The notes under the pieces were generated by a model. The model had not been told where the DNA came from, searched no databases, and was given only the letters and a program-made list of their open reading frames with translations. From assembly GCA_002696735.1 (NCBI GenBank), contig NZSL01000007.1, forward strand, positions 449,737 to 493,164: DNA of 43,428 bases. Reading direction: 5' to 3'. The translations under genes were made by a program, and so were the position numbers. Of this stretch, positions 36,338-43,428 are shown in pieces (within the stretch, counting starts at the first letter, position 1; each line of letters starts with the position of its first letter). This stretch comes from Methylophaga sp. (GTDB lineage: Bacteria; Pseudomonadota; Gammaproteobacteria; Nitrosococcales; Methylophagaceae).

Positions 36338-37464
36338 GCTGTTTTGGGTCGCTTACGTTGTTGCCAGAATCGTTTGAGTTTCAGGCGATTTTGTAACATC
36401 AGCATAATGCCAATCATCAAAAGATGTACCCAGATCGCCCCAATCCACGGAGCCAGATCGCCCTTTTCTACCCACGCTCGGGTCACGCCTAATAAATTGC
36501 TGTAAATCACATAGACCAACACCGCCGGGAAAAATCCGGCATAACGTCCCTGCCTTGGACCAGTGTGCGCCAGGGTGATGGCTATTACACTCAAAATGAT
36601 CGTCATGACGGCACTGGAAACCCGCCACTGAATTTCAGCCAGATCCTGAGGTTCTCCACGCTCCCATAACACCGCAGTGGGTAGAGATTTATGTTTTTCG
36701 CGAACCTGGACCGACTCGCCACGTTCAATCAACATGCTATGCGTTGCGTATTCAGCAATGCGGAAATCCAAATCACCGGCATTACCCTCGTAACGATAGC
36801 CGTCTTCCAATACCAGGTATTTATCACCGGTTTCAGATTCAATATCAAAACGTCCACGCTCAGCTCTGAAAATTAAGGGTTTTTCATCACGATGAATCTC
36901 AATAAAGATGTTTACCATGTGGGTTTTATCTTCACTGAGCTGTTGTGAATAAAAGGTCCAGTCGCCGTTCTGGCTTTCCTTAAAACTCCCCGCGACCAAA
37001 CCTGTAGTATTGGCAGCAATCTTGGCTTTCTGTTCGATTTCATAGCGACCTGATAAGACATCTGGAACAATCAGTAATGCCAGAACGCCTGTAATAATCG
37101 CCATTGTACCGCTGAAAACAACCACATTGCGTAATATACGATTACCATCAATTCCACAGGCCGCGATCACCGTCAGTTCGTTATCAGAGCTCATACGTGA
37201 CAAACTGAGCAATACCGCTAAAAATGTACCAATCGGCAGTAAAATGGATAATGCGCCAAAGGAATTCAGCCAGAGCAAATTGAAAATGACTTCTGCCGGT
37301 AAATTACCCACAGCCGCCTGAGCCAGATAGCGGGCAAAACGCGTCGCCACGTAAATCAGCCATAGCACACCGATGACGGCTGTCAGAGAAATTAAAAACT
37401 CTCGCAGCATATATCGGTCTATCAGGCTGAAACGCTCAACAAATATTCGTCTTAGGGCGGGCAT
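36334..37464 (-). CDS. lptF: LPS export ABC transporter permease LptF
   Basis: The second permease half of LptB2FG. It is 376 residues with the LptF/LptG (YjgP/YjgQ) layout: three helices, a periplasmic jellyroll at about 125-265 and three helices. IDRYMLREFLISLTAVIGVLW, LPIGTFLAVLLSLSRMSSDNE and MTIILSVIAITLAHTGPRQGRY are family segments. The N-terminus is about 16 residues longer than usual; an ATG at 37408-37410 (M19) is an alternative, and neither start has a clear Shine-Dalgarno. It is divergent from pepA with an 86-base gap, as in E. coli. Confidence 0.95.
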   Translation of the reverse strand: MPALRRIFVERFSLIDRYMLREFLISLTAVIGVLWLIYVATRFARYLAQAAVGNLPAEVIFNLLWLNSFGALSILLPIGTFLAVLLSLSRMSSDNELTVIAACGIDGNRILRNVVVFSGTMAIITGVLALLIVPDVLSGRYEIEQKAKIAANTTGLVAGSFKESQNGDWTFYSQQLSEDKTHMVNIFIEIHRDEKPLIFRAERGRFDIESETGDKYLVLEDGYRYEGNAGDLDFRIAEYATHSMLIERGESVQVREKHKSLPTAVLWERGEPQDLAEIQWRVSSAVMTIILSVIAITLAHTGPRQGRYAGFFPAVLVYVIYSNLLGVTRAWVEKGDLAPWIGAIWVHLLMIGIMLMLQNRLKLKRFWQQRKRPKTA

Positions 37465-37550
37465 TATTCAGTGGTCTTCGTTAGAATAGGCAGTCAGTTC
37501 ACTGCAATAAAAAGCGCAGTCTAAACCATCTACATCAACAGGAGAAATCC

Positions 37551-39038
37551 ATGCAGTATTTTGTGACCAAAGATGTTTTGCCAACACAGTCAATCGACTG
37601 TATTGCCGTCGCCGTTTTTGAAGGCAACCAACTAAGTCCCGCAGCGGCTACATTAAACACGGCAAGTAAAGGAATGATTCAACGCGTAATCGAACGTGGC
37701 GATATCAGTGGCAAACCAGGTCAAACAATGCTGCTACAGGATATTGAAGGCATTTCCAGCCCTAGAATATTGTTGGTTGGTTGCGGAAAATTCGAAAAAA
37801 CCAGTGAAAATGATTTTAATGCAGCCTGTATTGCGATGGCCAAATGGTTAAACGAAAGTGCTGCCACACAAGCGGTCAGCTGTTTAGCAGAAACACCTGT
37901 CAAAGAACGCAGTACTGCCTGGAAAATTCGTCAGACGATTATCAATACTGAAACCGCTTTATATCGCTACAGTCAGACAAAAAGTCAGTTTAAGCCGGTT
38001 GAAAAACCGCTTACCCGACTGGGCTTTATGGCTAGCGAAGCAGATATTGATACCCTTGAAAAAGCTTGTGATACTGGAGCAGCCATTGGCAGGGGCATGA
38101 ATCTGGCACGTGAACTCGGTAACCTGCCGGGTAATATCTGCACCCCAACCTACCTCGCAGAACAAGCCATAAAATTAGGACAGGATTTAGATAACCTGGT
38201 CGTTGATGTACTTGAAGAAAGTGATATCGCTGAATTGGGTATGGGTTCATTCCTGTCGGTTTCACGCGGCAGCCGTGAACCAGCAAAACTCATTACCCTG
38301 AATTACGGTGGTGGTGGCGACAGTAAACCTATTGTTTTGGTTGGCAAAGGCCTGACCTTTGATGCCGGTGGTATTTCGCTCAAACCTTCTCAGGGTATGG
38401 ATGAAATGAAATACGACATGTGTGGTTCCGCCAGCGTACTGGGCACCATACAAGCCGTTGCCGAACTACAGCTACCCATTAATGTTATCGGTGTGATTCC
38501 AAGCTCAGAAAACCTGCCCGATGGCGATGCCAACAAGCCCGGTGATGTGGTAACAAGCATGTCCGGTCAAACCATTGAGATTCTGAATACTGATGCTGAA
38601 GGTCGTTTACTGCTGTGTGATGCCCTGACCTACAGCGAACGTTTTGATCCCGACACCGTTATCGACATTGCCACCTTAACCGGTGCGATTATTGTAGCGT
38701 TAGGCAGCAATGCAACGGGTTTAATGGCAAACAACCAGGATCTGGCCGATGACCTGCTTAAAGCTGGCAATGATAGTTTCGATCGGACATGGCAATTACC
38801 GTTATGGGATGACTATCAGAAACAACTGGACAGTAATTTTGCCGATATCGCCAATGTCGGCGGTAAAGAAGCTGGCAGTGTAACAGCGGCCTGTTTCCTG
38901 TCCCGTTTCACTGAGAAATTCAAATGGGCACATCTGGATATTGCCGGTACCGCCTGGAATGGCGGTAAGGAAAAAGGCGCAACTGGCCGTCCAGTGCCAT
39001 TATTGATGCAATATATTCTCAACCGCCTGGAAGGCTGA
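37551..39038 (+). CDS. pepA: cytosol (leucyl) aminopeptidase PepA
   Basis: A hexameric M17 metallopeptidase that removes N-terminal residues; in E. coli it also binds DNA (Xer recombination, carAB). It is 495 residues. The two-metal catalytic domain has VGKGLTFDAGGISLKPS, the signature NTDAEGRL and, near the end, AGTAWNGG. The N-terminal domain covers about 1-170. AGGAGA seven bases before ATG 37551 is a strong ribosome site. holC follows after 10 bases. The lptFG/pepA-holC-valS arrangement matches E. coli. Confidence 0.97.
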   Translation: MQYFVTKDVLPTQSIDCIAVAVFEGNQLSPAAATLNTASKGMIQRVIERGDISGKPGQTMLLQDIEGISSPRILLVGCGKFEKTSENDFNAACIAMAKWLNESAATQAVSCLAETPVKERSTAWKIRQTIINTETALYRYSQTKSQFKPVEKPLTRLGFMASEADIDTLEKACDTGAAIGRGMNLARELGNLPGNICTPTYLAEQAIKLGQDLDNLVVDVLEESDIAELGMGSFLSVSRGSREPAKLITLNYGGGGDSKPIVLVGKGLTFDAGGISLKPSQGMDEMKYDMCGSASVLGTIQAVAELQLPINVIGVIPSSENLPDGDANKPGDVVTSMSGQTIEILNTDAEGRLLLCDALTYSERFDPDTVIDIATLTGAIIVALGSNATGLMANNQDLADDLLKAGNDSFDRTWQLPLWDDYQKQLDSNFADIANVGGKEAGSVTAACFLSRFTEKFKWAHLDIAGTAWNGGKEKGATGRPVPLLMQYILNRLEG

Positions 39039-39048
39039 TAGTTCGTTC

Positions 39049-39483
39049 ATGACTAAAGTCAGTTTTTATATTTTAGCTACAACCGATCCGCTTGACCGAC
39101 AGCAATTTGCCTGTCGGCTGGCGGAAAAGGCTTATCTTCAGGGTCATCAGGTGTTTATTAATACTGAAGATCAGAATCAGAGTGAAGCGATGGATAAGGC
39201 TTTATGGGCTTTTCGCCCAGACAGTTTTGTACCGCACCAGATTTTTGCAACGGATAACAAAATCGAAGCACCGGTATTAATCAGCCATGAAAACACTGCC
39301 CCACCCAAATTAATGGATGTATTAATCAATTTAAACCCGGCTCAGCCACTTTTTTTTAGCCAGTTTGAACGGCTGGCAGAAATTATTAATGGCGATGAAG
39401 AGATCAAAAAACAAGGACGCGTTCGCTATCAGTTTTACAAGGATCGTGGCTATCATCTGGATACGCATCAAATAAACAATTAA
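39049..39483 (+). CDS. holC: DNA polymerase III chi subunit
   Basis: A clamp-loader accessory that links the psi subunit to single-strand-binding protein. It is 144 residues, the usual size. VSFYILATTDPLDRQQFACRLAEKA at the N-terminus and the LWAFRPDSFVPHQI segment are characteristic, as is the C-terminal YQFYKDRGYHLDTH. It is 10 bases after pepA, hence co-transcribed, and probably ends at the hairpin that also carries the valS -10 box. Confidence 0.95.
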   Translation: MTKVSFYILATTDPLDRQQFACRLAEKAYLQGHQVFINTEDQNQSEAMDKALWAFRPDSFVPHQIFATDNKIEAPVLISHENTAPPKLMDVLINLNPAQPLFFSQFERLAEIINGDEEIKKQGRVRYQFYKDRGYHLDTHQINN

Positions 39484-39500
39484 GACAATCCGGCTCACTC

Positions 39501-39546
39501 ATGACCGGGCACACATTAAGCGGGTATAATGCCCGCTTTTCTTTTT
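39501..39546 (+). promoter_or_regulatory. valS promoter whose -10 lies in a terminator-like hairpin
   Basis: ATGACC (39501-39506), an 18-base spacer and a perfect TATAAT (39525-39530). The -10 is the loop of an inverted repeat gcggg/cccgc (39520-39524 with 39532-39536), which is followed by a T-rich run (ttttcttttt). The same bases can therefore end the pepA-holC transcript and start valS. Confidence 0.6.
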
Positions 39547-39570
39547 CCGAACAGATAAACGCAGAGACGC

Positions 39571-42324
39571 ATGGACAAAACCTATAATCCCGATGCAATA
39601 GAACAACGCTGGTATCAACAGTGGGAACAAAACGGCGAATTCAAACCTTCTGGTGAAGGCACGCCCTACTCCATTATGTTGCCGCCGCCAAATGTCACCG
39701 GCAGTTTGCATATGGGTCATGGGTTTAATAACACCATAATGGATTTGCTGACCCGTTATCACCGCATGAAAGGGGATAACACGTTGTGGCAACCGGGTAC
39801 TGATCATGCCGGTATCGCCACACAGATGGTGGTCGAACGACAGTTAAATGCCGAAGGCAAAACCCGCCATGATTTAGGCCGTGATGCATTTATTGATCGG
39901 GTCTGGGATTGGAAAGGCGAATCCGGTGGCAATATTACCCGTCAGTTACGCCGTCTTGGTTCTTCTCTGGACTGGTCTCGTGATCGTTTCACCATGGATG
40001 ACAACTTGTCGGAAGCCGTGAAATATGTGTTTATCAAACTACACGAAGAAGGCCTGATCTATCGCGGCAAACGACTGGTGAACTGGGATCCGGTATTACA
40101 TACCGCCGTATCTGATCTGGAAGTATTATCAGAAGAAGAAGCCGGCCATTTATGGCATTTCCGTTATCCTTTAACCGATGGCAGCGGTCATCTTGTAGTC
40201 GCCACTACCCGTCCTGAAACCATGCTCGGTGATACGGCCGTGGCAGTACATCCCGAAGATGAATGCTATAAACACCTGATCGGCAAAACCATCACCCTGC
40301 CATTAGTTGGCCGTGAAATTCCAATTATCGGTGATGATTATGTTGATCCGGAATTTGGTAGTGGCTGCGTCAAAATCACCCCAGCCCATGATTTCAATGA
40401 TGCCGAAGTCGGTAACCGTCATAACCTCGAACAAATCAATATTCTGACCATTGATGCCGCCATTAATGACAATGCGCCGGAAAAATATCGTGGCCTGGAT
40501 CGCTATGCAGCCCGCAAACAAATTGTTGCCGATTTCGAGGCTTTAGGCTTACTGGAAACCATTCAAGACCACAAACTGATGGTGCCACGTGGTGACCGTT
40601 CCAATGCCGTTATCGAACCGTTATTGACCGACCAATGGTATGTCAAAGCCGATGTCCTCGCAGCCCCCGCAGTTGAAGCAGTACAGTCCGGTAAAATCAA
40701 ATTTGTCCCGGCCAACTGGGATAAAACCTTTTATAACTGGATGGATGGCATTCAGGACTGGTGTATTTCACGGCAAATCTGGTGGGGACACCGCATCCCT
40801 GCCTGGTACGACGAACAAGGCAATATTTATGTCGGTCACGATGAAGCCGATGTGCGCCAAAAACACCAATTAGCGGACTCTGTTGCGCTGAGACAGGATG
40901 AAGACGTTTTAGATACCTGGTTCTCTTCTGCCTTATGGCCCTTTTCCACCCTGGGTTGGCCGGCTGATGATGCGGCATTGAAAACCTGGTACCCGACCAG
41001 TGTCTTGGTCACCGGTTTTGACATTATCTTTTTCTGGGTTGCCCGGATGATGATGATGGGCATCAAATTTATGGATGACGTGCCATTCAAAGAAGTCTAT
41101 ATCCATGGTCTGGTACGTGATTCACATGGTCAGAAAATGTCGAAATCCAAAGGTAATGTGCTGGATCCTATCGATATTATTGACGGTATCGATCTGGAAT
41201 CACTAGTCGCCAAACGTACCAGTGGCATGATGCAGCCCCAGCTGGCTGCTAAAATTGAAAAAGCCACCCGTAAGGAATTTCCGGAAGGTATCGCTCCGCA
41301 CGGAACTGATGCGCTGCGTTTCACTTTTGCCTCATTAGCCACTACCGGCCGTGATATCAATTTTGATATGAATCGTATCGCGGGTTATCGCAACTTCTGT
41401 AACAAACTATGGAATGCTGCGCGTTACGTATTAATGAATACCGAAGGTCAGGATACCGGTATTGATAACGCTGACGTTGAATTAAGCCTGGCTGATCGCT
41501 GGATCATTTCTTTACTGCAACAAACCGAACTGGATGTTACCCGGGCTATCGAAAGCTACCGTTTTGATTTGGCAGCGCAGGCCATTTATGAATTTGTCTG
41601 GAATAACTATTGTGACTGGTATCTGGAACTGTCCAAACCGGTATTAAACAATGATGCTGCAAGTGACGCCGCCAAACGTGGTACCCGCCGTACTCTGGTT
41701 CGGGTTTTGGAAGCCACGCTGCGTTTAGCACACCCTTTTATGCCATTTATTACCGAAGAAATCTGGCATAACATCGCACCGTTAGCCGGTAAAACAGGCT
41801 CTACTATTATGCGTGAAGCCTATCCGGTAGCTGACAGCAGTAAAATTGATAGCACTGCCGTTGCCGATATGGAATGGGTAATGCAGTTTATTAACGGCAT
41901 TCGTTCTATTCGTTCACAAATGAATATTGCCCCGAAAAAACAATTACCAGTGTTGCTCAAGGATGCCGCTGATATTGATAAACAACGTTTGCATGACAAC
42001 CACGACTTTATCAGCCGATTAGCCAACCTGGATTCTGTAGAATTTCTGACTGGCGAAGCGCCTGCCGCTGCTACTGCACTGGTTGGCAAAATGGAAATCC
42101 TGATTCCACTGGAAGGTCTGATTGATAAGGATGCTGAAATTGCCCGTCTGGATAAAGAAATCAGTAAGCTGGATAAAATTATCAAGCAATCCGCTGGCAA
42201 ACTGAGTAATGAAAACTATGTTGCCAAGGCGCCCGCAGATGTTGTTGCCAAAGAACGTGAAAAACTGGCAGAGCTGGAACAGTCTTTAAGTCAGTTACAG
42301 CAGCAACGTAAAGCATTGGGCTAA
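39571..42324 (+). CDS. valS: valine--tRNA ligase
   Basis: Charges tRNA-Val and edits mischarged threonine. It is 917 residues, against 951 in E. coli. The HIGH motif is HMGH (47-50) in [15 protein letters not shown] and KMSKS is at 522-526. The editing domain holds [19 protein letters not shown]. The anticodon-binding region starts around [15 protein letters not shown], and the C-terminal coiled-coil arm (about 840-917) ends in a Gln/Leu-rich helix. It has its own promoter 40 bases upstream. Confidence 0.97.
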   Translation: MDKTYNPDAIEQRWYQQWEQNGEFKPSGEGTPYSIMLPPPNVTGSLHMGHGFNNTIMDLLTRYHRMKGDNTLWQPGTDHAGIATQMVVERQLNAEGKTRHDLGRDAFIDRVWDWKGESGGNITRQLRRLGSSLDWSRDRFTMDDNLSEAVKYVFIKLHEEGLIYRGKRLVNWDPVLHTAVSDLEVLSEEEAGHLWHFRYPLTDGSGHLVVATTRPETMLGDTAVAVHPEDECYKHLIGKTITLPLVGREIPIIGDDYVDPEFGSGCVKITPAHDFNDAEVGNRHNLEQINILTIDAAINDNAPEKYRGLDRYAARKQIVADFEALGLLETIQDHKLMVPRGDRSNAVIEPLLTDQWYVKADVLAAPAVEAVQSGKIKFVPANWDKTFYNWMDGIQDWCISRQIWWGHRIPAWYDEQGNIYVGHDEADVRQKHQLADSVALRQDEDVLDTWFSSALWPFSTLGWPADDAALKTWYPTSVLVTGFDIIFFWVARMMMMGIKFMDDVPFKEVYIHGLVRDSHGQKMSKSKGNVLDPIDIIDGIDLESLVAKRTSGMMQPQLAAKIEKATRKEFPEGIAPHGTDALRFTFASLATTGRDINFDMNRIAGYRNFCNKLWNAARYVLMNTEGQDTGIDNADVELSLADRWIISLLQQTELDVTRAIESYRFDLAAQAIYEFVWNNYCDWYLELSKPVLNNDAASDAAKRGTRRTLVRVLEATLRLAHPFMPFITEEIWHNIAPLAGKTGSTIMREAYPVADSSKIDSTAVADMEWVMQFINGIRSIRSQMNIAPKKQLPVLLKDAADIDKQRLHDNHDFISRLANLDSVEFLTGEAPAAATALVGKMEILIPLEGLIDKDAEIARLDKEISKLDKIIKQSAGKLSNENYVAKAPADVVAKEREKLAELEQSLSQLQQQRKALG

Positions 42325-42385
42325 AACCCTAAGTCCTTTTTTAGGAACTTTCCGACTCTATTAGTCAGTCAATAACAATACGAAA

Positions 42386-42405
42386 AGCCGGTGTTTTCAC
42401 CGGCT
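42386..42405. terminator. hairpin between valS and selO
   Basis: A perfect 8-bp stem agccggtg/caccggct with loop tttt. It lacks a T run downstream, so termination would be weak. A smaller hairpin, cctaa/ttagg around a T-rich loop, lies at 42328-42345. Confidence 0.4.
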
Positions 42406-42427
42406 GCTATCTGTTGTAATAGAGACT

Positions 42428-43428
42428 ATGACTACTGAAGAATTTAATCCCAACGACGCCACCACCACGCCAATGACACGGCTGCAGTTCGATAACCGCT
42501 TTGTACGGGAACTCCCCGCCGATCCGGATACCGAAAATGTTCGCCGTCAGGTGCTTGGTGCCTGTTATACCTTTGTAAACCCAACACCCGTTGCCGATCC
42601 TGAACTGGTCGCTTATTCCATGGATTTAGCCACCGACCTGGGCATCAGGCCAGTAGATTGTGAAAGCCGACAATTTACTAACGTGTTTGCCGGCAATGAA
42701 ATTTTAAAAGGTATGCAGCCTCATGCAATGTGCTATGGCGGACATCAGTTTGGCAACTGGGCCGGACAACTGGGCGATGGCCGTGCCATTAATCTTGGTG
42801 AAGTTCAGGATATTCACGGCCAACTGCAAATGTTGCAGCTTAAAGGTGCTGGCGAAACCCCCTACTCCCGTTCGGCTGATGGCCTGGCCGTATTACGATC
42901 CTCGGTGCGTGAATTTCTCTGCAGTGAAGCCATGTTCCATCTTGGCGTACCCACAACCCGTGCATTAAGTCTGGTTACAACCGGTGAAGGCGTAGTCCGC
43001 GATATGTTTTACGATGGCCGCCCGCAAACTGAGCCAGGTGCGATTGTCTGTCGAGTCGCGCCTTCTTTCCTGCGCATTGGTAATTACGAACTGTTTAACT
43101 CGCGAGGCGAAATCGACAATCTTCGTTTACTGGTCGATTACACTATTCGCCATCATTTTCCACACCTGGGCGAACCCTCCAAAGAAACCTATCTGGCCTG
43201 GTTTAAAGAAGTCTGTGAACGCACCGCAGATTTAGTAGTGCACTGGATGCGTGTTGGTTTTGTGCATGGTGTATTAAATACTGATAACACTTCGATTTTA
43301 GGGCTGACTATTGATTACGGCCCTTATGGCTGGATTGATAATTACGATCCTGACTGGACACCTAACACCACCGATGCCACTGGTAAACGCTACCGTTTTG
43401 GACACCAACCACAGATTGCCCAGTGGAA
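42428..43428 (+). CDS. selO: protein adenylyltransferase SelO (YdiU/UPF0061), 3' end outside window
   Basis: A pseudokinase-fold enzyme that transfers AMP to hydroxyl side chains of proteins in redox stress. The frame is open from ATG 42428 to the window edge, 333 residues of an expected 480 or so. The nucleotide-binding part has [19 protein letters not shown] and [13 protein letters not shown] with its lysine, then [12 protein letters not shown] and [15 protein letters not shown]. The catalytic and metal residues are present in [11 protein letters not shown] and [10 protein letters not shown]. The C-terminal cysteine region is not visible. ATG at residue 16 is an alternative start; neither has a clear ribosome site. 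It is probably a separate unit after valS. Confidence 0.93.
   Translation, partial: MTTEEFNPNDATTTPMTRLQFDNRFVRELPADPDTENVRRQVLGACYTFVNPTPVADPELVAYSMDLATDLGIRPVDCESRQFTNVFAGNEILKGMQPHAMCYGGHQFGNWAGQLGDGRAINLGEVQDIHGQLQMLQLKGAGETPYSRSADGLAVLRSSVREFLCSEAMFHLGVPTTRALSLVTTGEGVVRDMFYDGRPQTEPGAIVCRVAPSFLRIGNYELFNSRGEIDNLRLLVDYTIRHHFPHLGEPSKETYLAWFKEVCERTADLVVHWMRVGFVHGVLNTDNTSILGLTIDYGPYGWIDNYDPDWTPNTTDATGKRYRFGHQPQIAQW

Overview
The window is a chromosomal segment of a gammaproteobacterium with moderate G+C and almost no accessory DNA. I saw no insertion sequence, prophage, CRISPR array or rRNA. Gene orders such as truA-trpF-trpB-trpA-accD-folC, lptD-surA-pdxA-ksgA, hupB-(tRNAs)-ppiD and lptF-lptG beside pepA-holC-valS are typical of gammaproteobacteria. 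A sodium-type flagellar stator (PomA/PomB) suggests a marine or haloalkaline habitat. With the Entner-Doudoroff pair edd-eda and a copper-linked buf/hvf-type gene pair, this would fit a Methylophaga-like methylotroph, but the genus is inference; no methanol or formaldehyde genes lie in the window.

Layout: 1-1375 (+) holds the 3' part of a DUF692/MNIO enzyme gene (bufB-like) and its DUF2063 partner (bufC-like). 1438-3925 (-) is edd-eda, meeting the first pair at a bidirectional terminator. A 427-base noncoding gap follows, with an 18-bp perfect palindrome. 4353-8230 (+) carries trmB, a FadL-family porin and an acyl-CoA synthetase. From 8222 to 23775 everything is on the minus strand: folC, accD, trpA, trpB, trpF, truA, fimV, asd, leuB, leuD, pomB, pomA and a solitary family-5 solute-binding lipoprotein. 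leuC is not next to leuD.

23890-25984 (+) holds fabI and a dicarboxylate/amino acid:cation symporter, each ending in a terminator. 26020-34090 (-) is an envelope-biogenesis block: ppiD, tRNA-Asp, tRNA-Val, hupB, ksgA, pdxA, surA and lptD. 34376-34551 (+) is a tRNA-Ala/tRNA-Glu unit with a near-consensus promoter and a strong terminator. It is followed by an unrecognised secreted protein, then lptG-lptF (-), and pepA, holC, valS and the start of selO (+), which the right edge cuts.

Functionally the window combines sugar-acid catabolism (edd/eda), amino acid synthesis (trp, leu, asd), fatty acid synthesis, uptake and activation (accD, fabI, fadL, fadD), outer-membrane assembly (lptD, lptF, lptG, surA, ppiD), motility and polar organisation (pomAB, fimV) and translation (valS, truA, trmB, ksgA, four tRNAs). 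The least ordinary items are the buf/hvf-type pair, the solute-binding protein with both a lipobox and a C-terminal membrane helix, the unknown secreted protein after the tRNA operon, tRNAs placed just behind hupB, and a hairpin upstream of valS that encloses its -10 box.
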